A stretch of 64,000 nt of DNA, taken from Sergeia podlipaevii (lineage: Eukaryota; Euglenozoa; Kinetoplastea; Trypanosomatida; Trypanosomatidae). A program made the translations under genes and the position numbers. Shown piece by piece: positions 34,501-44,223 of this stretch; position 1 is the stretch's first letter, and each line of letters starts with the position of its first letter. The stretch covers positions 1 to 64,000 of the forward strand of contig JASANZ010002205.1 in the NCBI GenBank assembly GCA_030849805.1, given 5' to 3'. A model generated the notes under the pieces. That model saw nothing but the letters and a program-made list of their open reading frames with translations, searched no databases and was not told the origin of the DNA.

Positions 34501-36702
34501 ATGAAGCAACTGACCGCAAAGGTAGCGGGTGGCACGACAGCACCTCGTATGTCTCCAAGTCCTTACAGCTCGATCGCAAGTACGGCGGCTTCTTCAATCT
34601 CTGCTTCGCTTCTTTCATCATCTCTTGCTCTGTCGATGCGGTACATCTCTCATTCCTCGTGGACATTGGAAAAGACGACGACAATGCCAGCAGGAGAAAG
34701 GAGAGGAGGGGGAGAAGGGCTTCGTGGTGGTAGTGACGACGATGAGGCAAACTTCGGTGTGTTTCAGCATATGCATGTAAACGATTTCCCTGTGAGAGCC
34801 GCTATAGATATCGGCACTGGTGGCGTCGTATCGCTCTGTATTGGCCGTGTAGACGCAAACCGGCAGGCGGTGCAGCGTGTGCTGTATCAAACACAACTTC
34901 CGCTCTATATAGAGGCCGCTTCTCCATCCATCACCTCGCAGAATATTTTCTCTTCTTCATTTTCATCTTCATCTTCATCTTCATCATCTACTGGCACTCA
35001 TGTTCCTCATTTCGTGCTTAGCGAGGCCACCGTGACGGATGTTCACAACAAGATGCGAGTACTACATGGCGCCATGCGCCGGGACGCCTACGAGGGCTTG
35101 AGCGAGCGCGCAGCGGTGATCACGTGGCCGCTGTGTGAAGCGCAGAACGCGGAGCAGCTCGCGCGTGACCTGACGCGAGAATTTAAAGTGGACGTGAGAG
35201 TACTCGGGAAGAGCTTCTCCGTTGGAGCAGACTGGGTACCGGCAATACAGTCGTTGACAACACTTTGTTCTGAAGCCAACTCATCATCAACAGCATCATC
35301 GTCAGCAGGGGCAGCAGTATCCATCAAGAGCGAAGACTCCTCTCGCGCCGCTATCAATGCATCAGGTCGCGTAAACCCTGCGGATTCATTAAAGATGCTG
35401 CTAGCACGAGCTAAGAAGCGTCGCAGCGCGAAGGGAGAGGCGGCCGGCAATAGAAAAGGCAAATCCGCCTCACATCAACAACAACAACAGCGAGAAGAAG
35501 ACGAAGCTAGCGAAGAGGGAGAAGGCGGAGCACACGGCAAGGCGTCAGAGGAGGAAGCTCCAGCTCAAGCCCAGGTGGAGCAACTGAGCTTCCTGGCGCA
35601 CAGTGCTCTTGCGCAGTGCGTCGCACCACAGCGGCTCTTGGTCATTGCGGAGGACCCGCAGAAAGGCATCCGCATCGTCGGCGCCAACACGACTTTGATG
35701 CAGGATGCACACGACCTGCTGGGAATTGAACTGGCATCAGCAGCTGCGAGTAGTGGTAAGGAAGGGAGCATTCGCCAGGATGAGGAAGGCGTCGTGGAGG
35801 AACAGCTCAAGATACTTCACAGGGCAGGGGCAACCAAGATGGACGTGGCGGCGTGGAGAAGCACAGCCACTCCACATACGACGACTCCTGCATCTGACCT
35901 GACGGAGGATCGAATATCTTCGTCGCTGGCCGATCGATCATGTTCAGCCGGTGTTGTCCCTCTTGATTTTTCACTTCGCCAAAAGCAGCAGCAGGAGCTG
36001 CTCCTCGTAGAGCATAGGATCCCCGTCGATGTCTCCGACGCGCTACGCACGTGCGTAGTTAACATCCAGCGCCGCTCCGCTGACTCGTTTCACCTGCACA
36101 CCAGCAGTCCGAACCCTCTGCAGAGAGCAGAGTTCACCTCTCTTGTGTCCACCCTCACCGATGTGATCAGACCCACGTTGCCGCAGTGGGTACTTCGTAA
36201 GTCCCGCTTGGGCGGAGTTATATGTGGCACCGGCTTCAACGGCAGCATGCTCAACATCGCCGCACGTGTAGCACAGAAGACGTCCATCTCGCTAGATCAT
36301 CTTGAGACTCATGCAGAACATCACTTTTGCGGTCTCACTGATATTCTCCTAGCAGACAACTTTCCAAATCCACTCCTGGTGCTGCCTAGCGCGGCATTAG
36401 CCTGTGCACTGTGTCGAGCGCTGGAGACACCGAGAATTGCCTATCTGCCAGAGGTCACCACAGCCGCCGCGCTGCTGGTGCATCCTGAGCTGTGGGTGCA
36501 CGGCGGAGGCAAGAAGGCGAGAGAGAAACGCCGCACACTTCAGGCAAGACTTGGCGCGGAGAAATTCTTCCAGAGTGCGCAGAACAGAACCTACACGCGG
36601 CCACATCTTAAGCATCATCCGACTGCTGCGCCTGGAGCGACGTGGCAAACAGAAGGACAGTGGAATGATCTTTCCTATGGCAAGAGCATGCGTGGCACGT
36701 AA
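34501..36702 (+). CDS. Ppx/GppA-like protein (actin-like ATPase fold), divergent
   Basis: This is a 733-residue protein. After about 95 low-complexity residues it reads AAIDIGTGGVVSLCIGRVD (Asp103, G105-G108), the phosphate-1 motif of the sugar-kinase/Hsp70/actin superfamily as seen in exopolyphosphatase/GppA proteins. A second glycine motif, GGVICGTGFNGS, lies at 571-582 where phosphate-2 would be. In between, VITWPLCEAQNAEQLARDL resembles the Ppx segment on residue-tracking of alanines before a Lys/Glu helix, though without the usual catalytic ATSAxR. A Ser-rich insert (about 150-165) and a Lys/Glu-rich insert with poly-Gln (about 300-350) break the fold. Family members hydrolyse polyphosphate or pppGpp, but the active-site residues cannot be confirmed here. 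A regulatory, catalytically dead relative is possible. Confidence 0.6.
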   Translation: MKQLTAKVAGGTTAPRMSPSPYSSIASTAASSISASLLSSSLALSMRYISHSSWTLEKTTTMPAGERRGGGEGLRGGSDDDEANFGVFQHMHVNDFPVRAAIDIGTGGVVSLCIGRVDANRQAVQRVLYQTQLPLYIEAASPSITSQNIFSSSFSSSSSSSSSTGTHVPHFVLSEATVTDVHNKMRVLHGAMRRDAYEGLSERAAVITWPLCEAQNAEQLARDLTREFKVDVRVLGKSFSVGADWVPAIQSLTTLCSEANSSSTASSSAGAAVSIKSEDSSRAAINASGRVNPADSLKMLLARAKKRRSAKGEAAGNRKGKSASHQQQQQREEDEASEEGEGGAHGKASEEEAPAQAQVEQLSFLAHSALAQCVAPQRLLVIAEDPQKGIRIVGANTTLMQDAHDLLGIELASAAASSGKEGSIRQDEEGVVEEQLKILHRAGATKMDVAAWRSTATPHTTTPASDLTEDRISSSLADRSCSAGVVPLDFSLRQKQQQELLLVEHRIPVDVSDALRTCVVNIQRRSADSFHLHTSSPNPLQRAEFTSLVSTLTDVIRPTLPQWVLRKSRLGGVICGTGFNGSMLNIAARVAQKTSISLDHLETHAEHHFCGLTDILLADNFPNPLLVLPSAALACALCRALETPRIAYLPEVTTAAALLVHPELWVHGGGKKAREKRRTLQARLGAEKFFQSAQNRTYTRPHLKHHPTAAPGATWQTEGQWNDLSYGKSMRGT

Positions 36703-37211
36703 AAGATAGGGAAAGATATCAGAACCCTTAGCTATACTGGGGAGAGAGAGAGAGAGATGAATCTTTTTTTTTTCTTATTTCTCTTTATTTCGCCTTAGTA
36801 AAAGATATACTTTATCCTGCAATAGCAACAAGAAAAAAAAAAAAGAAGAGAAATATATAATCAAACTACACGCGGTGGCGTTAAACTTTTTTTTTTTTTG
36901 GTATATGTGTGATTGATGAAGATTCACTTGGGCGATATTCTTCTCTTACAATTATAATTATTATTATTTGTCCCCTTCTATTCTCTCCTTCTTTCCTTCT
37001 CTCATGGACATTGTGTGATAGCAGTACCGCACTGGATTAAGTTTTTTCCGCCTTTTTTAAAGTTCGTCGTAGTGGGCTTTGTTTTAATCACTTACACAGA
37101 CATATTTTATCTATATTTGACTTTTTTTTAACTATTTTCTTTAAAAACACACACACACAAATTTCATTTTAGTGTCCATAAAAGGAAGAGAAAAGGAAAA
37201 AGAGAGGCACC
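36703..37211. other. spacer, acceptor AG at 37171-37172
   Basis: This spacer is T-rich with a (CA) run at 37147-37158. ATTTCATTTTAG ends 40 bases before the next ATG and is the likely spliced-leader acceptor. Confidence 0.55.
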
Positions 37212-38201
37212 ATGACATCCGCATCCACGACGGAAATGAACGACCTGAATTCACGGATGGTGTTATTCGTTGGTATCGCAGTTGCTTTTCTCGCAATCGT
37301 GGCAGCGGCGGCGCATTTTCTTTTTTCTTCTCGCGACCGCACCTCCATAACTGCCTCGAAGACCGATACGGTAAAGGCAGCAGCACGTGCAGAACGCATG
37401 ATGCGCATCCAGCGTCATGAGATCGCCCCTGGCGACGACGACGATGACGATGGCGATGGCAGCGATAAGGACTTTCATGGCAACCACGACGGAAGTGATG
37501 GTAATGAAGATGAAGGGCAAGGCAGTCGTGGTAGTGCTGGTGGTGCCAAGCTTTCTCGACTGCAGAAGCGGAAGCTGGAGAAGGAACGAGAGAAAGAGGA
37601 GCGACGTGCCGCGCAGCAGGCGGCGCTGGAGGCGCGTCGTACACGCAAAGAAAACGTGGCGCTTCGCGAGGAGGAGGCGGAGGCGGAGGCGGCGCAGCGG
37701 GCTGCTCTTGAAGAGGAGGCTCTCGCCGAACTGCGCGCAGATAAGAAGCAGCGTGAGGAGGAGGAGTATGCCAAGTGGGTGGGTGAGATCGGGGTGGAGG
37801 AGCGGGGCGAGCTCGGTGAGGAGGCGCGGCTAAGGCAAGAGGCGATGGTGACATTTTTGAAGGAGCGTGCGCGTCTCGTGGATGCACGCGTCATGAGGCA
37901 GCAACGTAATGACGATGTAGCGGCAGCTGCTGCCTCTGATGATGATACAACAGGCGATGCGATGCATGTGCTTCTCTTACAGACTGCGGCGCGAGAGTTA
38001 GATGTGGCGACGGAAGTGCTTGTGGCAACCATTGAGCAACTCATGCGGGAGGATGTGATCAGTGGCGTGTTTGATGATCGTGGCAAATTTATTTTTATCT
38101 CAGAAGCACATTTTAAGCAGATTGCGCTCTTCATGAGACAGCGAGGGCGGGTGTCTGTGCAGGAGCTGGCGCGCGAGTGCAATCGCATCATCACGCAGTA
38201 G
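37212..38201 (+). CDS. DDRGK1: DDRGK domain protein 1 (UFMylation, ER)
   Basis: The product has 329 residues. An N-terminal hydrophobic segment (MVLFVGIAVAFLAIVAAAAH, about residues 17-37) should anchor it in the ER membrane. A Gly/Asp-rich linker and a long Arg/Glu/Ala charged helix (about 115-215) come next. The C-terminus is the winged-helix DDRGK domain, with DDRGK itself at 288-292 inside GVFDDRGKFIFIS, followed by FMRQRGRVSVQELARECN. The layout and length match animal DDRGK1/UFBP1 (about 315). In animals this protein partners UFL1 in the ligase that attaches UFM1 to ribosomal protein uL24 and other targets at the ER. Its presence implies the UFM1 pathway operates in this organism. Confidence 0.93.
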   Translation: MTSASTTEMNDLNSRMVLFVGIAVAFLAIVAAAAHFLFSSRDRTSITASKTDTVKAAARAERMMRIQRHEIAPGDDDDDDGDGSDKDFHGNHDGSDGNEDEGQGSRGSAGGAKLSRLQKRKLEKEREKEERRAAQQAALEARRTRKENVALREEEAEAEAAQRAALEEEALAELRADKKQREEEEYAKWVGEIGVEERGELGEEARLRQEAMVTFLKERARLVDARVMRQQRNDDVAAAAASDDDTTGDAMHVLLLQTAARELDVATEVLVATIEQLMREDVISGVFDDRGKFIFISEAHFKQIALFMRQRGRVSVQELARECNRIITQ

Positions 38202-39699
38202 TAGTTATGTGGTGGCTACATCATATTTATATATTTATATATTTATATATATATATTTCCTCTTCCCCTTCTCCCCCGCTCTCCTCTCTTTTGCAAACCT
38301 CCTCTTATTTTTTTCTCTGCGTGTTTTTGGGAGATAGATAGAGAGAGAGAGAGGGAAGAAGAATCAGGGGAGGTGTCTCTATGTGAGGCAGTTCTCGTCT
38401 GCTGGTGTTGTTCGCATTTCTTCTATTTTCGATTGTTGTTTTGTCAAAAAAAGAAAAAAAAATATAGAGAACGAATAAAGTCCACTATTTTCTTTCTAAA
38501 GCAGAGTATACATCGACGAATACTTTTTTTTTGCTTCAGAGGCTCTCTTTTCTCTTCTTGTCTTCCTTTCTTTGCTTTGCTATATTGTCATCAGCAGATG
38601 TTTCTTTTTAAAAAAAAATAATATTAATAAAAACATTAATAAGAATTACACACTCATGAGCAGCTTGCCGTAAGACTGCAAAAAAATATATAATTATCTT
38701 CTTTTGTTGTTGTTGTTGTTGCTTCCCCACATTTCCTTTTTCTTTTTTTCTTTTTTTTTCTATTTTTTTTTCCTCCTCTCCCCCTCTCCCCCCCCCCCCC
38801 CGCTCTTGCCTACATCATTAGGGGTGATCTGTTTACTGCTTCAATATATACGTATCGCTAGTTGCTCTTGCGAGAGTTAGAGAGATAGCCACGCATTCGT
38901 CTCTCACATACATATATTAGACACATATTTTTTTTTTGTGTGTGTGTGTGTTCCTCGTTAGTTGAGGGAGAGCAAACAAGTCTTTGATTGTGAGCGTGTG
39001 TGTGCGCGCGCGGCTCTACATCTCCATATTTATTTTTTTTAGCTTTCTATAGTTCCCCTTCTTTTTTTTCTATTGTGAAGATACGTTTATTATTATCTTC
39101 TTCATTTTTGCCTTTTTTTTTTACTTCTCAATCGCGAAGCACATACAAGACAAGCAACAGGTTAGTATATTTTTAGTGTTTGTATATACACCCATTCTTG
39201 TACGTCGCTCGCTGATTTCTTTCTCGCCCTTTCTTTTTTCTCTGCTTTATTATTATCTTGTTTATTACTATTTCGCTCTTTTATATCAGTTCAACTCTCT
39301 CAGTGTTTGCTTCTCTTTGGGTGAAATTTGTTCTTATATATTTAGGATCAAACTGGGTTGAGTAACCGTTTGAGAAAATAGAAAGGTTTTTCTTTTGATT
39401 GCTTGCCTCTCTGTTGTTGATTGTTGCTGCTTAAACAGATTTAAATTATTATTTTTTAATTGTCGTTTTTCTTCTTATTATTTTTTTCTTTTGTGTCTAC
39501 TCGCGTGTGGGTACGTGTGCGTGTGTGTGTGTGTGCTCGCTTTGTTATATTCTCCCTTTTGGTTCAGTGGAACTTGAGGGTGAACACTGTTTTGTTACTT
39601 TCTCCGTTGCTTTATATATATATATATATTTTTACATATCCATCTATTTGCTATTATCGCTACAAAAAAAAAAAAACGGGCAGTAAAAAAAAAGAAAAA
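38202..39699. other. spacer with C14 run, no gene seen
   Basis: This spacer has (TA) runs near 38225-38258, (GA) at 38339-38352, a 14-base C-run at 38788-38801, (GT) near 38938-38951 and pyrimidine tracts. Candidate acceptors for the kinase are the AG at 39566-39567 and another at 39682-39683. Confidence 0.6.
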
Positions 39700-42600
39700 A
39701 TGGATAATAGTAAAGAGAAGGAGGCAGGGCACGCCGCCGCGGAAAACACCACGCTCTCAAATGTCATGCCAACTGGTTCAGCGCCTGGCACTCACCCCAG
39801 CAGCAGCAGTAGTACCAGCAGCAGCATGAAGAATACATCTTCGTCTTCCAGCTCAGGATTTGACTCCTTCGCATCAAGCGGAATACATCCGGCGACTGCG
39901 GTCACCACAACTCCAGAACACGCTCTTCTCCTTGCTCAAGCTCAAGCGGAAGCGAGGAAGGAGGATTATCATGATCATCATCATCATCACACACAGGACG
40001 GCGGCGACACACCTCTTGTGTGCCTGCCTGCCACGTTGCTGTCGGGCGGCGCTGTGGAGGGGGCGGGCGACGGCATCAAATCCGCAAGCATGAATATCAG
40101 TAATTGTACTACCATTAGTAGTGGTGATGGTGTTGGTGGCGCTAGTGCATTCCTCGATGGGGCACCTATTTCAAATGAAAACAAAGAAGAAGAAGAAGAA
40201 AAAAATGAAGACAATAACAACGAGGAGGAGGAGGAAGAAGAAGAAGAAATGAAAGATGAGCGACCTGGGTCACCTTTTCCCCACCGCGTGAACAGAGGCC
40301 ACGGAGCCCCCTTCCCTCCGCTGCCCCCAGACGATGTGTTCCTCAATTCATCTGTTGTGACCAGCACATCTGCAATAGCGCAGCAGAAGCAACAACAACA
40401 AATGTCGATGCGAATGCCGCTGCCCGTAGGCCGAAAGCGGAGCGCGAGTAGTACTCATGTGGATCCATCGCAACCTCTTGCCGGCATGAGCGCAGGTGTG
40501 ACGTTGGGCGATGAACAGCTCGACGCCGAACTCGCCGCTGCCCTCGCCACAGCACAGCAAAATAACACGAGGAACACAAAAGCGAAGAAAAGGAGGAGGA
40601 AGAAGAAGAAGAATCGCACAAACGCGGGAAACAACGAGGGCGATGGCGATGAGGTTGACGTGAATGCCGATGAGGATAAGGATGAGGTTGAGGATGGAGG
40701 AGCAAAGGACGTGGAGGTTTCTACTCCGCTCCCGGTCACACTCCTCGGTGTCGACAACGATCTTCGTCGCAAGCGTATCAAGAAGGTGAGCAACTACATC
40801 CTGGGTCCACTGCTTGGCGAGGGCGTCTATGGCGTCGTACGAGACGCCATAAGTATGTCGCCAGAACACCAGAAGTTTCGTCGGTGTGCGGTGAAGATGG
40901 TGGCGCTATCAAACTCAAGCAGCAGCAGCGGTAGCGGTGGTGGTCACAACGCCAACACCCATAGCAACAGTGGCAGCAATTGCAATAATAATAATAATAG
41001 TGTGAGCAACCAAACCAATGGTTCATTCATCGGTAGCCCAACCTCAGCGAACCACAATATGAACTTTCCTTCCAAGGGATTCCGCAAGTTTACGATTGAA
41101 TCGAAGATGCGATACATTTTTCAGAATGAGGTCAACAATCTGCAACGCTTTCACAACCAGCATCTCATTCGTGCCTACGACTTGTTCAGCCGTCACGGTC
41201 GTGAGTATGTTGTATTACCCATTGCAATATGTAGTTTAGAGCAGTTTGTTCAGCAAACACTGCACCTTGAGCGGCGCAAGCATCACCGGGAGAAGCAGCA
41301 GCAGCGAGTTCGTCACGCGTCATCGCAGCAACGCACAACGGAGTTACATGGTAAGAAGCAGCAGAGCGGCGCTAAACAAGACGGTGGTCTCACCTCTCTC
41401 AACGATGTATTCTTCAAAGACTCAGACGATGATGACGATACCACTTTAGGCCTTGACATGAGAGACCTGGATGACAATGATAACCTGTTCAGCTACGACA
41501 GTGACAGCAGCAGCGGCAGTTCTAGCAGCAGTACTCATAGTAATAATAGTACAAACAGCACCGCGGCCACCACCACAGACGTCTCTGACGGCACTCACCG
41601 TATCAACTGCCAAGGCTTCCTCGGGGATGGTGGCAGTGAGTCCTCCTCGTTTCGTGTTGAAGTGGCCGGCTCCCCACCACTACGCGCGACAGGCGCAGGA
41701 GGCGGGGACCACCCCTTGCTGCTTGTGCCAGGGGGCAGCGTTATGACAGGGAGGCCGCAAGGGGTCAAGGTTCGTAGGGCGATTTTGCCTCCGATCCTGG
41801 TGAAGGGCATCATGCATCAGATCCTCGCCGGTGTTGCGTACTTGCATGAGCAGAGTATCGCGCACAACGACATAAAGCCCTCCAATATTCTTCTTTTTGA
41901 GGATGGCACGGTGAAACTAACGGACCTGGGCAGCATTGGCGAGGTCTTCAATGATCAAGGCACGCCACTCTTCGCCTCCCCAGAGATCTGCAAATACTTT
42001 TACGGCATGTCAGGGGGTCTTACTGGAGAAGGGAAAGCGGACAACAACAACAACAACAACAATACCAGCGGCGGCAGCAGCACAGCGCTCAATGAATCGC
42101 TCTCAACAACTAACAACAACAACAACAACAACAACAATACAACGATTACTAGCATTGGCAGTAGTAGTAGCGAATCACACGTGGATGCCCGCGCTAGCGA
42201 CATGTGGTGCTGCGGACTTGTCCTCTACTACCTCATCACTGGCAAGCCAGGCCCTCTTGAGGTGCAGAAGCGCTACTTTAAGCAGCTCCATCACAAGCAC
42301 TGTGGTGGCGGCGGCCATCATCACCATCGTCATGGAGACGGTGGCGAGAGGGAGATGGCGGCATACCCGATGAACCGCTTCCAGCTCTATAGAGAAATTG
42401 CTGCTTGTACCGCACCTGTGAACCTCGACGACGTGCCCGATATGATTATTGAAATACCCGCCAGCGCACAGACCGCTGGGAAGAGCAGTTGCGAGGGTGG
42501 AGGAGGTCCGCCACCGGCCTCAAGCGATCGCACGACGACGATGACGACGACGACGACGGCCAAGAACTCTCAACAAGCACACGCCACGTATCAGAAAATC

Positions 42601-44100
42601 AGCTCATCTTTTTCTACTCAGCAGGAGCGAGCGCCAGGCTCCGCGTACCCTCACAACAGTGTCCGTGACCTTCTCGCGCGTCTACTCGAAATTGACCCCG
42701 CCAAGCGCATTACGGCAACTGAAGCGCTGATGCATCCGTGGGTGACGATGGCCTTCAAGCCTTCAAAGACCCAAGGAGGAGGCGGCAGCAACAAGAACAA
42801 CAACAACAACAACAACAACAACGCTCACTCGAGCCATGGCAAGCAACACAGCAGCGGCGCAAATGCGAGTATCTCAAAGAAGGTGCCATCGAAGAAGGCG
42901 ATGGAGGACGCTGTGCAGCGCGATGTCGCTCGACGTGTGTTGCAGACACGGCAGGTGAAGTCAATGATCAAGCGTGACCGTCAGCGCCACTTGCAATTCG
43001 TGGCGGATTGTTGTAACATTTTAAACATCACGGTGCCTCCAGAGATTATCAGGGCCCCTGGCTCAGAGCCGTTTGGGGAGGAGCAGCCTTCGCATATGTT
43101 CGTTCACCATCAGCAGAGGGGGGCTGTGGAAGTCATCAGGACTAGCCACGATAACACGAGCAGCAGCATCCTCGGTCTGGACGATGGAAGCGTCACTGGT
43201 GTCGTCGTGTCACCCTCCCTCCCCACCCGCATGCCGTCTGGCTGCGTCGATCCTGACTTGTTCTTGCCTCACGAGGAAGAGGACTACTACGAGCGCAAGA
43301 GCGGTCGCACAGAGTTCGACGTGCGCGTGCTGCGGGATCAGCCGATGAAGCTCAGGCAGCTGGAAGAGTACCTGCGGAACGTCGTCATGGTGCACTGCGG
43401 CTATCGCACGGGAGAGGACCCGCGGTACGCTGTGCGGACCACTACGCCCGGCAGGACTTCCAGCGATGGCAGTGTCCTCAGCGCCGGACCGCAGCGGCTC
43501 ACGCGTGCTGCATCCAACAGCAGTGGTGGTGCCGTGTCAATGAGTGTCTCTCTCTCGCCCACTGTGGCCTTGGGAACTGTGATCAGGCCTGGGGCCTCAG
43601 GGGCTCAAGCTGCGGGGGCGGTGGTTGTCATCGCGGACAGCAGCGAGAACAACAACAACAACAACAGCTCCGTCACTAGGGGCGGGTCCGTCAGAAGCAA
43701 CAACAACTCGCTAGAGAACAATGCCAGCGGAAGCGCAACGGAGGCTCGTGCACACGGTGGCGGCCCGGTAATGGGTGTCGCAGTCAGCAATGACCCTACG
43801 CCTGTTCACGGTAGTGGCACGACGACGACGACGACGATGGCAAGTGCTGCTGCTGCTGCTGCTGGGGCATCCTCAACCCCACAACACCAAAGCGGCAGCA
43901 ATGGCAATGGCAATAGCAATAGTCAGCGTGGTAGCCCTACCACATCCAGGCGTAGAGTGGATTCCCGTGGGAATATGATGGGTATTTGGTCTACAAGACA
44001 GTCGTCTACTGGAAGGCTCTCCGCGTCAGGAAGCATCTCAGCGGAAGCCGATGTACACGCAATCAAAGAAAGCTCTAAGTGTCTCTGTGGCTTGATGTAA
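39700..44100 (+). CDS. LKB1-like serine/threonine protein kinase with CaaX C-terminus
   Basis: The product has 1466 residues from the ATG after the A-rich leader. The kinase domain runs from about 366 to 1016. It has a glycine loop GPLLGEGVYGVV (369-380), Lys399 in RRCAVKM, HNDIKPSN with Asp724, DLG at 742-744, QGTPLFASPEI in the activation segment, and HPWV near 1012. HxDIKPxN plus DLG (not DFG) and QG[ST]PxFxxPEI is the combination of LKB1/STK11; CaMKK is the next candidate but uses DFG. The domain is about 2.5 times normal length because Asn-, Ser- and His-rich inserts sit after the Lys strand, before the catalytic loop, after the activation segment and before the last helix. The last residues are KCLCGLM, a CaaX box (Met favours farnesyl) with a further Cys before it. 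Animal LKB1 also ends in a farnesylated CaaX box. All catalytic residues are present, so activity is expected. Confidence 0.88.
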   Translation: MDNSKEKEAGHAAAENTTLSNVMPTGSAPGTHPSSSSSTSSSMKNTSSSSSSGFDSFASSGIHPATAVTTTPEHALLLAQAQAEARKEDYHDHHHHHTQDGGDTPLVCLPATLLSGGAVEGAGDGIKSASMNISNCTTISSGDGVGGASAFLDGAPISNENKEEEEEKNEDNNNEEEEEEEEEMKDERPGSPFPHRVNRGHGAPFPPLPPDDVFLNSSVVTSTSAIAQQKQQQQMSMRMPLPVGRKRSASSTHVDPSQPLAGMSAGVTLGDEQLDAELAAALATAQQNNTRNTKAKKRRRKKKKNRTNAGNNEGDGDEVDVNADEDKDEVEDGGAKDVEVSTPLPVTLLGVDNDLRRKRIKKVSNYILGPLLGEGVYGVVRDAISMSPEHQKFRRCAVKMVALSNSSSSSGSGGGHNANTHSNSGSNCNNNNNSVSNQTNGSFIGSPTSANHNMNFPSKGFRKFTIESKMRYIFQNEVNNLQRFHNQHLIRAYDLFSRHGREYVVLPIAICSLEQFVQQTLHLERRKHHREKQQQRVRHASSQQRTTELHGKKQQSGAKQDGGLTSLNDVFFKDSDDDDDTTLGLDMRDLDDNDNLFSYDSDSSSGSSSSSTHSNNSTNSTAATTTDVSDGTHRINCQGFLGDGGSESSSFRVEVAGSPPLRATGAGGGDHPLLLVPGGSVMTGRPQGVKVRRAILPPILVKGIMHQILAGVAYLHEQSIAHNDIKPSNILLFEDGTVKLTDLGSIGEVFNDQGTPLFASPEICKYFYGMSGGLTGEGKADNNNNNNNTSGGSSTALNESLSTTNNNNNNNNNTTITSIGSSSSESHVDARASDMWCCGLVLYYLITGKPGPLEVQKRYFKQLHHKHCGGGGHHHHRHGDGGEREMAAYPMNRFQLYREIAACTAPVNLDDVPDMIIEIPASAQTAGKSSCEGGGGPPPASSDRTTTMTTTTTAKNSQQAHATYQKISSSFSTQQERAPGSAYPHNSVRDLLARLLEIDPAKRITATEALMHPWVTMAFKPSKTQGGGGSNKNNNNNNNNNAHSSHGKQHSSGANASISKKVPSKKAMEDAVQRDVARRVLQTRQVKSMIKRDRQRHLQFVADCCNILNITVPPEIIRAPGSEPFGEEQPSHMFVHHQQRGAVEVIRTSHDNTSSSILGLDDGSVTGVVVSPSLPTRMPSGCVDPDLFLPHEEEDYYERKSGRTEFDVRVLRDQPMKLRQLEEYLRNVVMVHCGYRTGEDPRYAVRTTTPGRTSSDGSVLSAGPQRLTRAASNSSGGAVSMSVSLSPTVALGTVIRPGASGAQAAGAVVVIADSSENNNNNNSSVTRGGSVRSNNNSLENNASGSATEARAHGGGPVMGVAVSNDPTPVHGSGTTTTTTMASAAAAAAGASSTPQHQSGSNGNGNSNSQRGSPTTSRRRVDSRGNMMGIWSTRQSSTGRLSASGSISAEADVHAIKESSKCLCGLM

Positions 44101-44117
44101 GTACACAGGAAAAATGG

Positions 44118-44148
<31 letters not shown>

Positions 44149-44191
44149 AAAGATTGAAGAAGAGGAGGGGGGAAAATTTTATTGTGTGTGC

Positions 44192-44223
<32 letters not shown>

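Noticed and set aside
37475..38194. 239-residue minus-strand frame opposite DDRGK1
   Set aside because: Ser/Arg-rich antisense of Glu/Arg/Ala codons in a gene whose + strand product is clearly recognisable.
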